Shown: positions 10,895-24,500 of the stretch, in pieces
Layout of the letters: each line of letters starts with the position of its first letter
Numbering within the stretch: position 1 is the first letter of the stretch
DNA from: Apostichopus japonicus
Taxonomy: Eukaryota > Echinodermata > Holothuroidea > Aspidochirotida > Stichopodidae
Assembly: GCF_037975245.1 (NCBI RefSeq)
Contig: NC_092577.1
Coordinates: forward strand, 24,859,398 to 24,923,397
Length of the DNA: 64,000 nt
Direction of reading: 5' to 3'
Translations under genes and position numbers: made by a program
The notes under the pieces: generated by a model
Databases searched by the model: none
What the model was told of the DNA's origin: nothing
What the model saw: the letters and a program-made list of their open reading frames with translations, nothing else

Positions 10895-12690
10895 TCAGAA
10901 GACGATGGGTTGCGCCTTGCTGCTAAAGAACACGATCAATAGATGACTGTAAAGGCCAATCCTGGAGTGGCAGTCTTTCGTGCAGGTGTTGCAGATGAAA
11001 GTAGTGTCAGGTGGTGAGACTAATGCCTTCATCTTCTCTCGCTTAGATGTCCGTTTCTTGCAACGGTCTTCCTCAGCTCTGTTTATTCCTGATTTAAGGC
11101 CAAAACGCCAGGCTGAGCGCTTTGATGCTATGTCGTCCCAGCTGTTGATGTCGATGTTTGCTGACTGAAGATCCCTCTTACACGAGTAAGACACCTGTAA
11201 TGTAGATGGGGGCGGCCTCTGGGACGGGCGCCACATTCCAGCTGTCCATACAAGAGGTCCTTTGGGATACGACCCTCCTCCATTCGATGGACATGGCCAA
11301 GCCATCTTGGTGTTAAGTGTCAATTTTTCCCCTACACTCTCTTCTGAAGCTTGGACATCACTGCAGCTGCATTACCAATGCCAGCATTAATCTCAGCGTC
11401 CAGACTCACATTACTTGATATTATAGAGCCCAGGTATCTGAAGTTGTCAACTGTCTCAAGCCTGAAATCGTTGACTGAAATGATGGGAGGTATGGGCGCA
11501 TCCTGTGTCATGACCTCTGTTTTCTATATACAGATGGTCAATGCAAATTCTTTGCAAGCATGGCCGAATTGATCCATGAGTCGCTGAAGGCCATCATTGG
11601 TGTGACTGACGAGGGCTGCGTCATCGGCGAACAGCATTTCCCTTATCAAGACACGGGTTATTTTGGTATTTGCACGCAATCGGGGCAAATTATACAGCTT
11701 GCCACCATGCCGAGTGTGGATGTAAACACCATCAGAGGAGGACTGGAATGCGTAGGTCAGCAGGAGGGAGATAAAGATGCCGAAGAGTGTCGGAGCGCAC
11801 AGTGCCCTTCATGTTGTTGTGGAATAACATAATGATGCTGAGAAGTATTGGTGGACAGCCGATCCTCTGTAACAATTTCAAGAGTCCGCTGCGGCTGACG
11901 AGATCAAAGGTCTTGGTCAGGTCAACAAAAGCTACGTACAATGGTTGACGTTGCACCCTGCATTTTTCTTCTAACTGTCTGACGCAAAAGATCATGTCGG
12001 TGGTGGATCTGCCGGAACGGAAGCCACACTGTGATTCTGGGTAGACACGATCCGCTAATGTCTGTAGTCGGTTCAGGGCAACTCTGGCGAACAGCTTGCC
12101 AACAATGCTCAGGAGGGAGATTCCGCGATAGTTGTTACAATCGCTCCGATCACCTTTATTGTTGAAAAGAGTTACGATCCTGGCATCTCTTATGTCTTGC
12201 GGCACCTCACCTTCCTTCCAACAGAGACAGAGGAGTTCGTAAAGATGGGGCAAGAGCTGGTTTCCCTTTCTTGGTGATCTCGGGAGGGATGGCATCATTT
12301 CCTGGGGCTTGACCACTCGCCAAGCCATTGATGGCCTTTTCTAGTTCTGATGCGGTGGGCTCTTTGTCGAGTTCGTCCAGGGTTGGTAGGGCTGGAATGT
12401 TGTTGATGACTTCCTCTGAAACGGTGTTCTCTGTAGAGTAGAGCTCATAGTAATGCTCCACCCATCTTTCCAACTGTTTTCTGCGGTCTGTAATGACCTG
12501 ACCTGATTTAGCTTTCAGCGGGGCTGTTTTCTTCACAGCTGGGCCAGCGGCTTTCTTAATGCCCTCATACATAACTCTGATGTTACCCGTGTCAGATGCC
12601 TGTTCAATGGATGAGCATAGCTGAAGCCAATAGTCGTTTGCACATTTTCTAGCGATCGCTTGGCTTTCACATGTTGGCTTACCTCATGTA
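10895..12690 (-). mobile_element. non-LTR retrotransposon fragment (endonuclease-RT family), rearranged
   Basis: Read on the minus strand. 12572-12207 gives the linker before RT, with LASGQAPGNDAIPPEI. 12328-11732 gives RT with NNYRGISLLSIVGKLFARV and SQCGFRSGRSTTDMIF. The FADD catalytic box is at 11620-11631. A YLGSIISSNVSLD stretch lies at about 11425, and the C-terminal part (11323-10895) ends in a CX2C...CHSRIGLYSH zinc motif. This is the common 'endonuclease-reverse transcriptase' LINE of marine invertebrates (RTE- or I-like; clade not certain). It has frameshifts, and a deletion near 11330 joins the thumb/connection region directly to the WxGHV-type motif. The 5' endonuclease is absent. 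Confidence 0.85.
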
Positions 12691-12699
12691 AAAAAGTTA

Positions 12700-14904
12700 A
12701 ATAGGCCTATGTACATTTACAAAAATGTAACGGTTTGTGCCAATATGTTTTTGATCACAATCACTACAATGTTTAAAAATGTCAATTCACAATTTTCTTA
12801 AATTACCCCTTTCTCTGAAATGTACTTTAAATTAATTGTGTTCTGATTTCCCTCAAGTCCATTAAAACCGAGGTTACAACCTAGAGGTTAAATATGATGA
12901 ATTAATTGGGATGATGGGACTTCATGTATCCTTCTAATGTTAGCAAATGTATCATAACGTTACAGCTTCTGAAGCTCAATGATGAATCATAATATTGATC
13001 ATAATAAAAACTAAAAATTTCAAAGCATAGGCCTATGACTTGAGGTACTACACTATGGCCATGGAGCTAGCCTATACTCACGAAAGTCGTTCTTCGTAGA
13101 CCTCTAATCATAAATATTAGTTTCTAATCTCCATCAAATTAAAAAAATCGCAACTAGTACGATCAAGGAGTAAATATTGGAGTTAGCAACCACACATAGT
13201 CGTACTTTTGCGTAGGCAACCCCGCCCCCCCCCCAAAAAAAAAAAAAGATTCAGCACACCGAAGTTCAGCAACAAATTAAGAAAACGTACATACCCGGAC
13301 ACTGTTGTAACGTTGTTTACCAGGAAGTTTAGGCCTTGAAAGGCCTTGAAGAAAGGGTTTAGGTCATGAGCGATCCTGGTCGTCGAAAAAGTAAGCAAAA
13401 ATTAGCGTAATATTTCCCCACAACTTATGATACGCTAAATTACGTGTAATGTAACTCCACGTAACTCGACAAAATCGCCTCGTATTGAATTGCGGTTTAT
13501 TTCATGTCAAAGTGACAAATAATATCTGAAACTGCACATCAACTTCAACGATGTTTACTGACGTTATAAGAACTGCACATGAACTTTGAACTTCCCGCAA
13601 GCATATTCATAAGGTTTTAATTCTTTCGCGCATGTGATGTACCAATTTCTCGCGGTTAAAGGGCGGAACCGATGATAGTAGATCAAAGACGATTCAAGGC
13701 CGTGTTTTACAGGCAGATAACTTAAAATCAACAGCGATTGGGTAAAGCTAGCAGTGCGAGCTACGGCGGGATAATTTAATTTTGTCTTTGCTTGGAGGTA
13801 TTAGGGGAGAGTGGTTTCTCTCTTTTCGGTGCATGCTCAAACTGTCTCTGTAGCTGGAATAAGATTAAAAAGTATAATAAAATTGAACAAGGTGGCGCGC
13901 ACACAAAAAAAAACAAAAAAAACAAGAGCCCAAGGGCACTACGGTTTCTTGCTAAGTAGAATATTGATGTTGCATTTGAGGTACAACTAAAATTTTTACC
14001 CACTGAACCCAAATACGGCCGACAAAATTAGCTCCAAACTTACCACCAATTAACAAAAACTGTATTCCAAATTTGGATACAATCGGATTTAACGTTGTGG
14101 AACTGTCGCGATTTTTGTTCGCCGATCCCCAAAAAATCGGCCTACATAAAATATGTGGCCCAAAGAAACTGGTTCATAAATATCTTGGCCCCCCCACAAA
14201 AAAAAATTTTTAAGAGGGAGGGCCAAATGGTCCCAATAATGTTGGTCTCAATTTCAAGCTCAAAGAATGTATCCCAAAGTGCATTGGAGGTGGCAATGCA
14301 AGTTGGGACCAACCAGCCCAAACATGGGCCATACATTTCTTGGGCCCAGGTGGTCGAAAGAAAATGTAGGCTTACCATTTACCACCTATCAACTCCATGC
14401 CAAGTTTACCTTCAATATTCTCAGTTGCATACATGTACACTGCCAGTATGACAAATATCGAATACTCAATTGTTGCCAACCTGAATGTTCCTTTACTTCC
14501 AGCAAGGAACCTAAAAGATTTTTCAGGGCTGAGAACTAAAAGAAATGTTGCAGTGAGTACTACATTATTCATTACGATATATTTCTGCTTTTAACATTTT
14601 AAACAGGGAATCAACAAGGATCTGGGATTCCTTTGCCTTGAATGTGCTGTCACTCACATGTGAACACTATCAAATGTCCCAGAGGAACTTAAAATGATTG
14701 ATTTTGGCTATGAATACCCCCAATTACAAGCAACATTTGATACTTTTTACCTAAACTGACTTTCGATTTTCTGCTCCAACCAAGCGTGTAATATACTCAA
14801 TGTAGAACAGCGTCTAATAGGATGTTCATGACAGTTATATAGGATGTCAGTGTTTGACTTCTGATCAACTCAGACTCAAATCGCAGGCTAGTGCAGTAGG
14901 CAAG
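12700..14904. other. no gene recognised; flank of the 23-kb element
   Basis: AT-rich spacer. There is a C-run/A-run near 13223-13250 and a purine run near 13906-13926. Several short open frames overlap on both strands and carry no motif. The last bases, 14899-14904, form the left copy of the target duplication of the adjacent element. Confidence 0.5.
14899..14904. repeat. left target-site duplication, GGCAAG
   Basis: GGCAAG stands immediately before the terminal TATGGCGCGAG of the left inverted repeat and recurs right after the mirrored end at 38054-38059. Adding TA gives TAGGCAAG on both sides if the element end is read two bases further in on the right. Confidence 0.75.
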
Positions 14905-15482
14905 TATGGCGCGAGAAAGCGGAATATATTACGTACAAATATATATATGCTGTACTTGCGAAATACATACATTGTTAACTTCAAAAATACATTTTAGACA
15001 TATTAATATATATGTATACACATATATATTCCCTGAAAATTATATTTATTCCCTTAAAGTATATATTTATATATTTTCCAGGTATACAGATATATTTTCT
15101 TAACCACGAATATATATTTTCTGCAAAACAATGTATTCTATCACTGTAAATATTCTGTACAAAATATATATTCTCTATCACAAAAATATATATATTCTCT
15201 AAGAGAAAAATATATATTTCTTACAATAAATATATATCTTGTTAAAAAAATATATATATATTCTCTGACAGAAAAATATTTTTCTCTAACAAAATATATA
15301 TTCTATGACAGAAAATATATTCTGTACAAAAAATTATATTCTGTGCAAAAATATATTTGTATCATGTGTAAGGAAAAATATATATATTCTCTAACAACAA
15401 AGTTCTATTCTGTACGAAAAATATATATATGCAATACCAAGTACGGAGCTCTGTAAGTGCCAACTAAGATGTTTTGTTGTTC
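14905..15482 (+). repeat. left terminal inverted repeat of the 23-kb element
   Basis: Starts TATGGCGCGAGAAAGCGG and has a GC-rich tip followed by ~480 bp of AT-rich sequence. Motifs such as ATATATTCTCTGACAGAAAA, ATTCTGTACAAAAA and TTCTCTAACAA recur every ~25-35 bp. It ends with GTACGGAGCTCTGTAAGTGC and CTAAGATGTTTTGTTGTTC, both mirrored at 37565-37620. The repeated motifs could be integrase-binding iterons; this is inference. Confidence 0.85.
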
Positions 15483-15564
15483 GGACTAGTTCGTGCCGCG
15501 GAAGTCCAGTGTCCAGCGCACACTACTGGACCAACAGTATAGTACTCAGTAGACAGTAGACATC

Positions 15565-18500
15565 ATGTCCGATCACTCAGAATTCAGAGACATGAGGCAG
15601 CAGTTCGAACGGCTCTCAAGTCTAATAGAGCAGGTGGTGGCAAACTCGTCGGTGAACCAATTGACACAGAACCCACCACCAGCATCCACATCCCATCGTT
15701 TAACTTCAAGTGAAGGGCAGCAAGTCCGGCCCGTACCTAGGACTAACGTTAGTAATACCATTCTAACTAGGCCAAACGTCAGTGCTCGGCCAAGGCACGG
15801 CACCAGTACACAACAGGAGTTGACAGAGCTCTTTCGACCTTCAAGGAGATCAGGGTCAAGACAGACGCCCCAAGACAGAACCGGGGTAGCATTGAGGCGG
15901 GTCAGGGTCACGGAGATTCGAACCTTATCAAAGAAATGGTATGTGGGACTAGGCTTATGCTAATTACATACATGTAGCCTTTACATCAATCTTGAGGAAC
16001 AGCTAGGTCTACTTAACTCAGGTCTATAGCCTAGGCGTACATTGGTCTACTGTAGGCTAGTAGTAGTAGGCCTATTAATACTAAAACAGGATCAATCACA
16101 AATCATGAAATGGGTCGTAGGAACTATATAAATACCCACCAACGAACGTATGACCCAAGTGAGGGATAGAAAAAAAAATATATGGAAACCATATTCACTC
16201 ATTGACCCATAAACAGTCTAACAGTTACACCTTTTATTCCCGGGGTGGGGGGATTGGGTAATGAGTCTGTGGGGGGCACCATCATCCTGTTTGGTGAAGG
16301 GTATTGCTGTAGTGAGTTTGTGAGTTTTGGATGGAGTAATTACAATCAAGTTAAGCTTTGTGTATGGGAGCAAATATTCAGCTAGACAATCATTAAACTG
16401 TTTTTGGTGCGTTGATACTAAAAATGAATTGTATATACTTACATAAGGCACATGTACTGTACCTGACCAGTAAAGCACTAGGCGGTAATACACATAAGAG
16501 GCAAGAACTTTTGGTTAAATCAGTCATTATTTTCTTACAGATTATGAAACCTCATCATGCTAGTACAAGAATTAATTTCACATATACTCAGAAAATTATT
16601 TTAGCACAATGCTGCTGTGTTAGTTCATCAACATGTATGATTGTGCAACTGAGATGATGTTCATGTCCATAATATATCCTACATGCATATTCTTTACAGG
16701 CAGAGGAATGTTCGTAAAGGATGTTTACCTGTTTGGTGCAGATGAGACCAAGAGGCCCAGAAACCTAATTTTTATGCATGAAGAAGGGCGTATTGTGACG
16801 GCAGTAGAGTTTTTTCGCTCTATGACGGAAGCGGACATAACATCCCTTATTGAGGACATTTTCTACTCTCATCTCTCAGGACTGGAACAGCCAAGGTATT
16901 CAAAAAAAGGAAAATGTGATGACTCATGGTAAATTAGCAATGACCAGTAAGATCAAACCAATGAGGAAATGTTTCCAAGTACATGCGTACAAAGAGAACA
17001 CTCAGTTTAATCAGTTTAATCAGTTTTTAATGATCACAGAAACACAACTGGTGGTTGTTTTGATCTTGTTCTGTTAACTTGCTCATATATATATTTTGCA
17101 AATAGCCAATATATTTAGAAAGTAAACACAACATATAGGCTATATAATTATATGAAATAGATGATTTTAGTATTTTGCTGGTTAGAACCATTGTTATGGC
17201 AGTGTAATAATACTGTTTGTTAGTTCTTTTATGAAGGAGCTTATAATTAGTCTAACATTAAGTCTCTATAAATCAAAAGTCATTGTGAGCAAAGACAGGT
17301 AATACAGCAGAATCATGAAAAAGGCAACTCACATGTAGGGGTCATATAATAATGTGTAAACGTATTCTACAAGCTGGTCAAAGGTCATTAAAGGTCATCG
17401 GAGGTCAAATATTTAAAATCTGGAAGACAATATTTCAAGAATCATATTTGAAATGAGCAACAGTCTACGTTGAAAATCTCTGTCTCAATCAACCACGATG
17501 ATACAACAGACTTCATAACATGTGGCTTCACCACTATTAGACTAACTGCAAGAATACTATTATATTTGGTCAATGTTTTACGGTTCTAACGGTTCTTATT
17601 GGATCAAAAGATTGTTCTCTAAGAATCAATGATTTGTTGCTTAACTGCTACACAGCAACAGCATTCAATGCCTGCAATCTGGTTTCTTGTGTGTGTTGTG
17701 TACACCTTGTCAACATATTTTTTGGTTGGGTATGCCTGATCCAGGTTGTAATATCTTTTGCAGTAACAATCAATGTGGATGAGTTTTTTGCTTTGCCTAC
17801 ATGCAAATGCAGCACTTGGGATACACTGTTGTTTTTGTCAATAGACACTGATGGAGTAGTGACATAATGTAGGCTGTTCCTTCAATGGTTTAGTTTGATT
17901 GCAATAAAGTGTTACACAAGGTCATAGTTTATGAACTGTGTGATAGATGTCATAGATCTATGTGGCTCATCATACCTTATTCACTACTATCAGTACCTCA
18001 TTTGTCCATCTATACGCTTAGATTTCAGTTTGTTCGAGTGGTTCGTGGGGACATCATCACCCCAAACACACATAATCAACATGGATGGACCGGGGTTGCA
18101 GTTAAACACCCAGCTGGACAGGGAGCAGTATACGTTAGGTCAACCATTCCACTGACTTCAAAGAAAGTAGAGAATCAGACTGATGTGATAAGTGACGTAA
18201 GTTGATGAATTTCCATAGGGATACATGTTCCAATCAGTTTTCAAACACTATCGAATGTTGCTTCATGACCTCTCACTGCTGATAAGTATTAAACAGATGA
18301 ATACATGTTTCCTTGTTCATTAGATATGGTGCCATTACCACATATTTAATTAAATACCAACACTCATTCAATTTGAGAAAAATTTGCTTTAAAGTATTGG
18401 TGCCTGATGATGAAATGTTGCCAGTAACCACATCAAATTCATATTTAACTTCCTAGTAATGAATCTTACATTGAATTGTTGTAAGGTCTTAAAGTTCTGA

Positions 18501-21500
18501 TAATGAATTAAACTTGACATTGGAAAACTCATAATAAATGGACAGTCATGTACAATCCATTACAGTTTACAGAAAAAGTCTTCACCACATTTGTTTTTGA
18601 GTTGCAAAGAATGAAAGCAAACAGTACTACAATTTAGGATAGTTTTACACATGGTTAAGGTTTGTTTCAGAGCAATGCAACTGCCTGTGCTCACAATAAC
18701 AGCCATTCTACTTCATCTGCAATTCGTCAGTGTGTAAATTTAAAAAAAAATCTGAAATAGTTATAGCCCTTCATACACACATTATTAACACATTTGTGAA
18801 AGTATACTGTACATAGCAAATACTTTACACAATGAACAATTGAAGATGCAATTGTCAAAACAGCAGCTATTTTAGACATGAAAAGAAGGTACCACTTGTC
18901 CGAATCTCAAATTCTAATGAAACATAAATTATTTGTCTCTTTCCTCTGTATGATTCAATTATTTTTTTGGCTGCACATGACCCTTTCTGATCACGTCTGG
19001 TCAACAATGATAAAAATCTCTTTTACTTTGCTGTTTGTTGTTGTTTTTTCTTACGGCGAAGAACTTCCTGATCCATTCATTAAGTGCACCAGTCGTCAAT
19101 GTGAGTTATTCTTTTACTGTCAAGCATATTTTTTGTAATGTATGGCCTTCAAGTCAATTGCTATACATGCATTTCACCACAGACACAAAGAATGATGTCA
19201 TTACCTTGATTTTATATTAATGTTGTAATGCATTCCATGTTAGTATTTATGGTAATACAACTTTAATTCCTTGCAATGAGAATATATGCAGTTAAGTCCT
19301 GTATGAGTGTGTCTCTGTGATGCTGCTTGTAAACATGATATTTCAAAAATTGCTGATTTACCTTCAAACTTGGCATGTTGGTAGCCTTTGGTGAGTAAAT
19401 AAAGTAAAATTTTTAATGGAGGTTCAAGTTCATCTGAGGTCAAAGTTTAAACCTTGTAAACATATGTTCTCTCAAATTGCAAAATGTCCTACAACTTCTA
19501 ACTTAATATGTAGGTAGTCCTAGGGAGTACAGATCACTTTTGTTTTTCATGTATTGTTTTTCATGGATGTTAAAGGGAATTTGAGGTCAACAGAGGTAAT
19601 ATTCATAAAACCTTGTGATTAAACATGCTATCTCAATTTGCAATAGTTGCTATAACTTCAAGTTAGTAATTAGCAAGCCCTTGGTAAGAAAATGGGCCAA
19701 AAAAATAATTCATTGAGGTCAAAGGTCATTTTATATCAACAAAGATCAAATGTGAAAAAGCTTGTATACATGACATCTGAAGAAGTCAAAGTTGCTTGAA
19801 GTTCAACTTGAAGTACCAAATTGTCACAGCGGTATGTGAACAAGAAATAAAGGCACAAACAAGTAGTTGAATTTAACAATTTAACAAAGTATATATTGTT
19901 TCTTCACTTGGCTGGATATATGCTACTGAAAACAAATGGTGAAAGTTGCTACACTCTTTTACCATGGATTACAAGGGGATGGGACAGGATGTAATACTCT
20001 GTCAACATGTTTACTTAACTACATAAACAGTGGTTAAGCTACTGAGAAGCTCACCACACATCCTGCTGAAGATTACATAATAATAGGTGCACAAACCGGT
20101 GAAGGGTTTTGGTTGTAGAAAGTTACACTGGAGGCCACAGTGTGGATGATCTCCTGGAACTAAGAAGTTGGAGGTTTCTGGGAGGTGTGATGTAAGAACT
20201 TCCTGTCTGTGCTACTAGGTAAGATATTGTAAATATGTCCCTAGGGTAAGGAGAAGGTGAGATAACAGTAAAATACTCTCTGTTATAATTGCCTGTCCCT
20301 TAAAAAGTTAATATGTTATCTCAAGAAGCAACCGTTGTTACGACTTAAGACTTGGTTTAGTTTGTCGTCAGTAAATAACTTTGAGATTGTCTTTTCAGTC
20401 AAAGGTCATTTCATATCAGGGAGTATCACTCTAAAAGCCTTGTGTAACAGGTCAAGTTTTATGTATCCTTAAATAACTGGGCTCCATTGTGAATATGCAT
20501 ACGGTATGTGCAAAGTTCTGGGTAGTGTCATCCGTCCACCGTTTGCGTGATGGCTTTTCATGTGGTTAAATGGTGTCATGCAGTGCTATAGTACTGCTGA
20601 AAGTCTGTGAAGGAGTTATACAAATCATCCGTTGTGATATGTGTTGGGTCCTACATGGTTGATATTCATTGAGTCATGAGTTTTGTTATTATTAGAAGAA
20701 TGCCCAAAGTTGTTATTCATGTTTGGCTGTTCTGTTACAAGTTGCTCAGTATGAAAGCCTTTAGGTCTGTTTGGGCAGGGTTGCTGAGTTAGGTGGAATC
20801 ATTAGTATTGTCAAGGGTTGTTTAGGTGAAGCCTGGCAATCTGTTTGTGTAGTTAACACAGGAAGGGTGTATTGTAAGTTGTTACTCAGATGTACTGTGA
20901 ATCTAATTTCCAATTTCACAGTCACCTTTGTTCCATTGAATTCTCTTTTGTAGTAACTTGTATTTACCAAAAGTTCTCACTACCAACCACAAGAGCTCTG
21001 TTTACCATCTCTTTTTAGTTACAATTATGATCGTAACCTTTGCACTCATGATGGCAAGTGTGTGTATGTATGTGTGCAAAGAAACCTAATGTTGTGGGCG
21101 GAGGTCAATGGTTGTTGTAGTTCACCAGGGGTCAAATTGTAAAGACCATGTTTTACACAATATTTCACCAAGGATGGATGTCACATTTAGTACAAGAAGC
21201 CTGTGGTTGTGGTGAATGGTCATTTCAGGAAAGCCTGTGTCATTTTTAATTTATTGTTTGTCAAATCACAAGTGTTGCTTTTCACTGTACTACTAAGATG
21301 AAGTATGTTGTACACCCTCACTATACATTACATCGGATTCAAGAAGAAAACTGCTCATGTTACACCATCGAAAGCACAATGCATTTTTGCATGCTAGTTT
21401 ATTAAGATCTTTTATTAAGAATTGAATCAGGCTCCAATGCCAGTATCTCTGGTGTCTGTGGATTCCTGTGCCCCACATTTTGGCGTAATTGGATTGATGG

Positions 21501-24500
21501 AATGTTACATTTGTATCCGTAATATCTGAACCCTGAATCAATCAATTCAAGTCATTCGCACATCTGTTCAATCTTATTGATGCTATAGGTACTTCCTATT
21601 ACACATTCTTCAATTCATAATTTCCTTTCATTGTTTTAGAATTCTCATCATCCGCTTGCAGCAGATAAACCCTCAACCTCAAACACTGTTTTGCAGATCG
21701 CTAGCAGGTACTTGTTTTGGTTTCCATAACAATCATAACCTTTGCATTCATGATGGAGTGTGTGCGAGCGTGTGTATTTGTGTGCGTTTGTGACGCCCAA
21801 CTTCAGGATATCTGAATCCTGTGGTTGAGGTCAATGGTCATTTCAGGACAGCCTGTGTCAATGTGAATTAATTGTTTGTCAAATCACAGGTGCTGCATAT
21901 CACTGTATTACTAAGATCAAGTATGTTGTACACTGTCACTATACATCACTTCGGGTTCAAGAAGAAAGCTGATCGATCGTTATACTATCGAAACCACAAG
22001 GCATTTTTGCATTCTAGTTTCTTTATTGTTTGTTTGTTGTTTGTTTGTTTTTACATTTTTAATAATTAAGTGAACATGGTTATTACATTTGTCCCATCTA
22101 TAGATAAAGAGAGGTGGAAATAAGAAAATGTAAGCCTTCTTGACATTCATCTATTAACATGTAAGCTGTATCCTTTATTTTCAAAGGACTTTGATGGATA
22201 TATCAAACTCAGGAACAGAGGGAGACATTTTTGATGAAGAAGATGAAATTCCTCTTGCAAATGAAGACATTGGCAGGTCAGTGACAATAGTTCTGTTACT
22301 CATTGTTACATGTCTATGAAATATTTGAGGCATATGTACATGTGTGCGTGTGCATTCTCTTGTGATGTCTATGTTTTATTTGCAAATATATCATCCAGAG
22401 AGCCAGAAGGCACTATGATTATGTTATGTTCTTGTTCTTACAATATTTGAGTGTTGTTCAACACTTAGTTTTTTATCAATCCATCAGTGACCTACCTTTA
22501 CAAATTGTCCTTGATGAACACATTCAGAGAGTGATTAGAGAGGATGTACAGAATATAATCATTCGGAGGAGACATGCCTGGAATGACATTAACAAATGGC
22601 TGCAGAGGAAGAGCTTTTACATTCAAAACAAATGGAAGGTATGGAAATGTTCTCACTAATGATTCCTTGCTGAAGGCAGAAGGAATCTATGATGGTTATG
22701 TAGCTTGTCAGTATCTGTGTGTGGCACTTTCGCTTGTAAAGACAATATCCTCAACAGTTAAAGTTGCCGGAAGTTTAAACTTAGTTTTCTAGGTAGCTTT
22801 TCATGTGCAGACAATCTGAGTTGTGTTAATGGATGTGACAGGTTATTTGAGGTTGAAATCTGAGAACCTTCTTATTAACATGTACAGAGTAAAATTGTTC
22901 CAAAATTTAAAACTTGGAAGATGATCACTATATTTTTCATGGATGTGAAAGGTCTGTTTACCTAACAGCCTGAAACTGTCTTCACTCAAGAAATGAAGTT
23001 GTTTTGTACTTGAACAATCTGTACATAGGCACACATAAATCAATCAGCAATACTCTTGCACTCTCACATTTCTAATTGGCATCACAAATCTTGGAAGATC
23101 TTGTGTCTGTTCACATACACTAATTTAACACTGACTATGAAGACAGGATATTGAAAATGGGCTTATCAATGTTCTTCATTTATGGTTTCTATCAACAGGT
23201 ATGTGTGTATGTGTGGGTATATGTGATGCTCCAGGTTGTAGACACGCTATGTCATTGGGGGTCAGCAGAAGTAACAATGTGAGAATCTCATCACAAAAAG
23301 AACTATATATGCAACCAGATAATCAACGGAGATCATATTTGCATGGTAGATCATGTAGTGTTGTAACTTTAAAATATACCGGTGCTGTGGCTGAGTAGAT
23401 AAAGGCAGTTGCCTTTATATATCTAAAAAAAAATGGTGATTACCCAAACATTAATTACTACTGTAATTTTTGCCAGTAAAGTAGTAAGGAAAGTAAGGAA
23501 TAATAATTATTTGATTCGTTGTATGGCAAAGTAAATCACATTCAGGGTCTTTACTGTGGTCTTTTTTCTTTCTTTTTAATCATAAAACCTAAGTACTTCA
23601 ATATCTCTTATATCACAGCTAAAATTTCTTGGTGAAGATGGTGAGGACGGAGGTGGGTTAACACGGGAGCTATGCCAGTTGATAATCCATGGCATCCAAG
23701 AATCTGGGTTGTTCATTGGAGAAGCTGGTCACATGGTGCCAATAAACAGCATGCAGCACTTAGTTGACCGTGCATATTACTCAGCTGGTCAACTGGTAGC
23801 GTCAGTCATTTGCCAGGGAGGGCCTTCTTTTAACCTACTATCAGAGTATCTTATCGAGGATATTGTTCATGGAAAAACACCTCCAGTCTCTGAGATCCCA
23901 CTTGCTGCTCTGGAACTAGTGGTAAAAGCAACAATTTTCCATTCTAAATTGTAAGCTCTATCTCTTGAACTCCTGTAATAATGCCAGTATTGATAGTAAA
24001 CTGATTTTAGAGAGCTTGAAATATCAACAATTTTGATTAGCTTCTTGCAAATCAAAGGTGATGTTGACAAAAAAGACATATTTGGTTTGCATTTGGATGC
24101 CTGTTGGAAGATTTTCCTCAGTGTATAGTAGAACTTAGTGTAATAAAAGATGGTAAGCACGTGCTTCATTTTTGTATTACAGCACCATTTGCACAATTAA
24201 AACAATCAAAACAGAATATATGAAGATAGATAACTACAGCAGTTCTCGTATTTGCATGTGTGTGCAAGAACCCTATGTGTTTTTTTAGGTCAAAGCTCAT
24301 TTGGGATCAGAAGAAGTCAAAATGTGAAATCTGGAAGACCCTATTGCATGGTATAAGAGTGTAAATGTGTGTGAGATGTTGTAAACAATTTAGCATGTCA
24401 AATGTCGTTTATGGTTAGCAGAGGTCAAATCTGGAAAAACTTGTTAACACAGGCAACTGCGACAGATATTTACCTTGTAAGTTTCAATAATTTGTGTAGG

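Noticed and set aside
14906-15181. open frames on both strands in the left TIR
   Set aside because: Produced by TATA-rich repeats; low-complexity Tyr/Ile translations with no family.
19069-19107. possible short HECT exon
   Set aside because: It has an AG before and GTGAGT after, but its phase does not repair the gap between the neighbouring exons.
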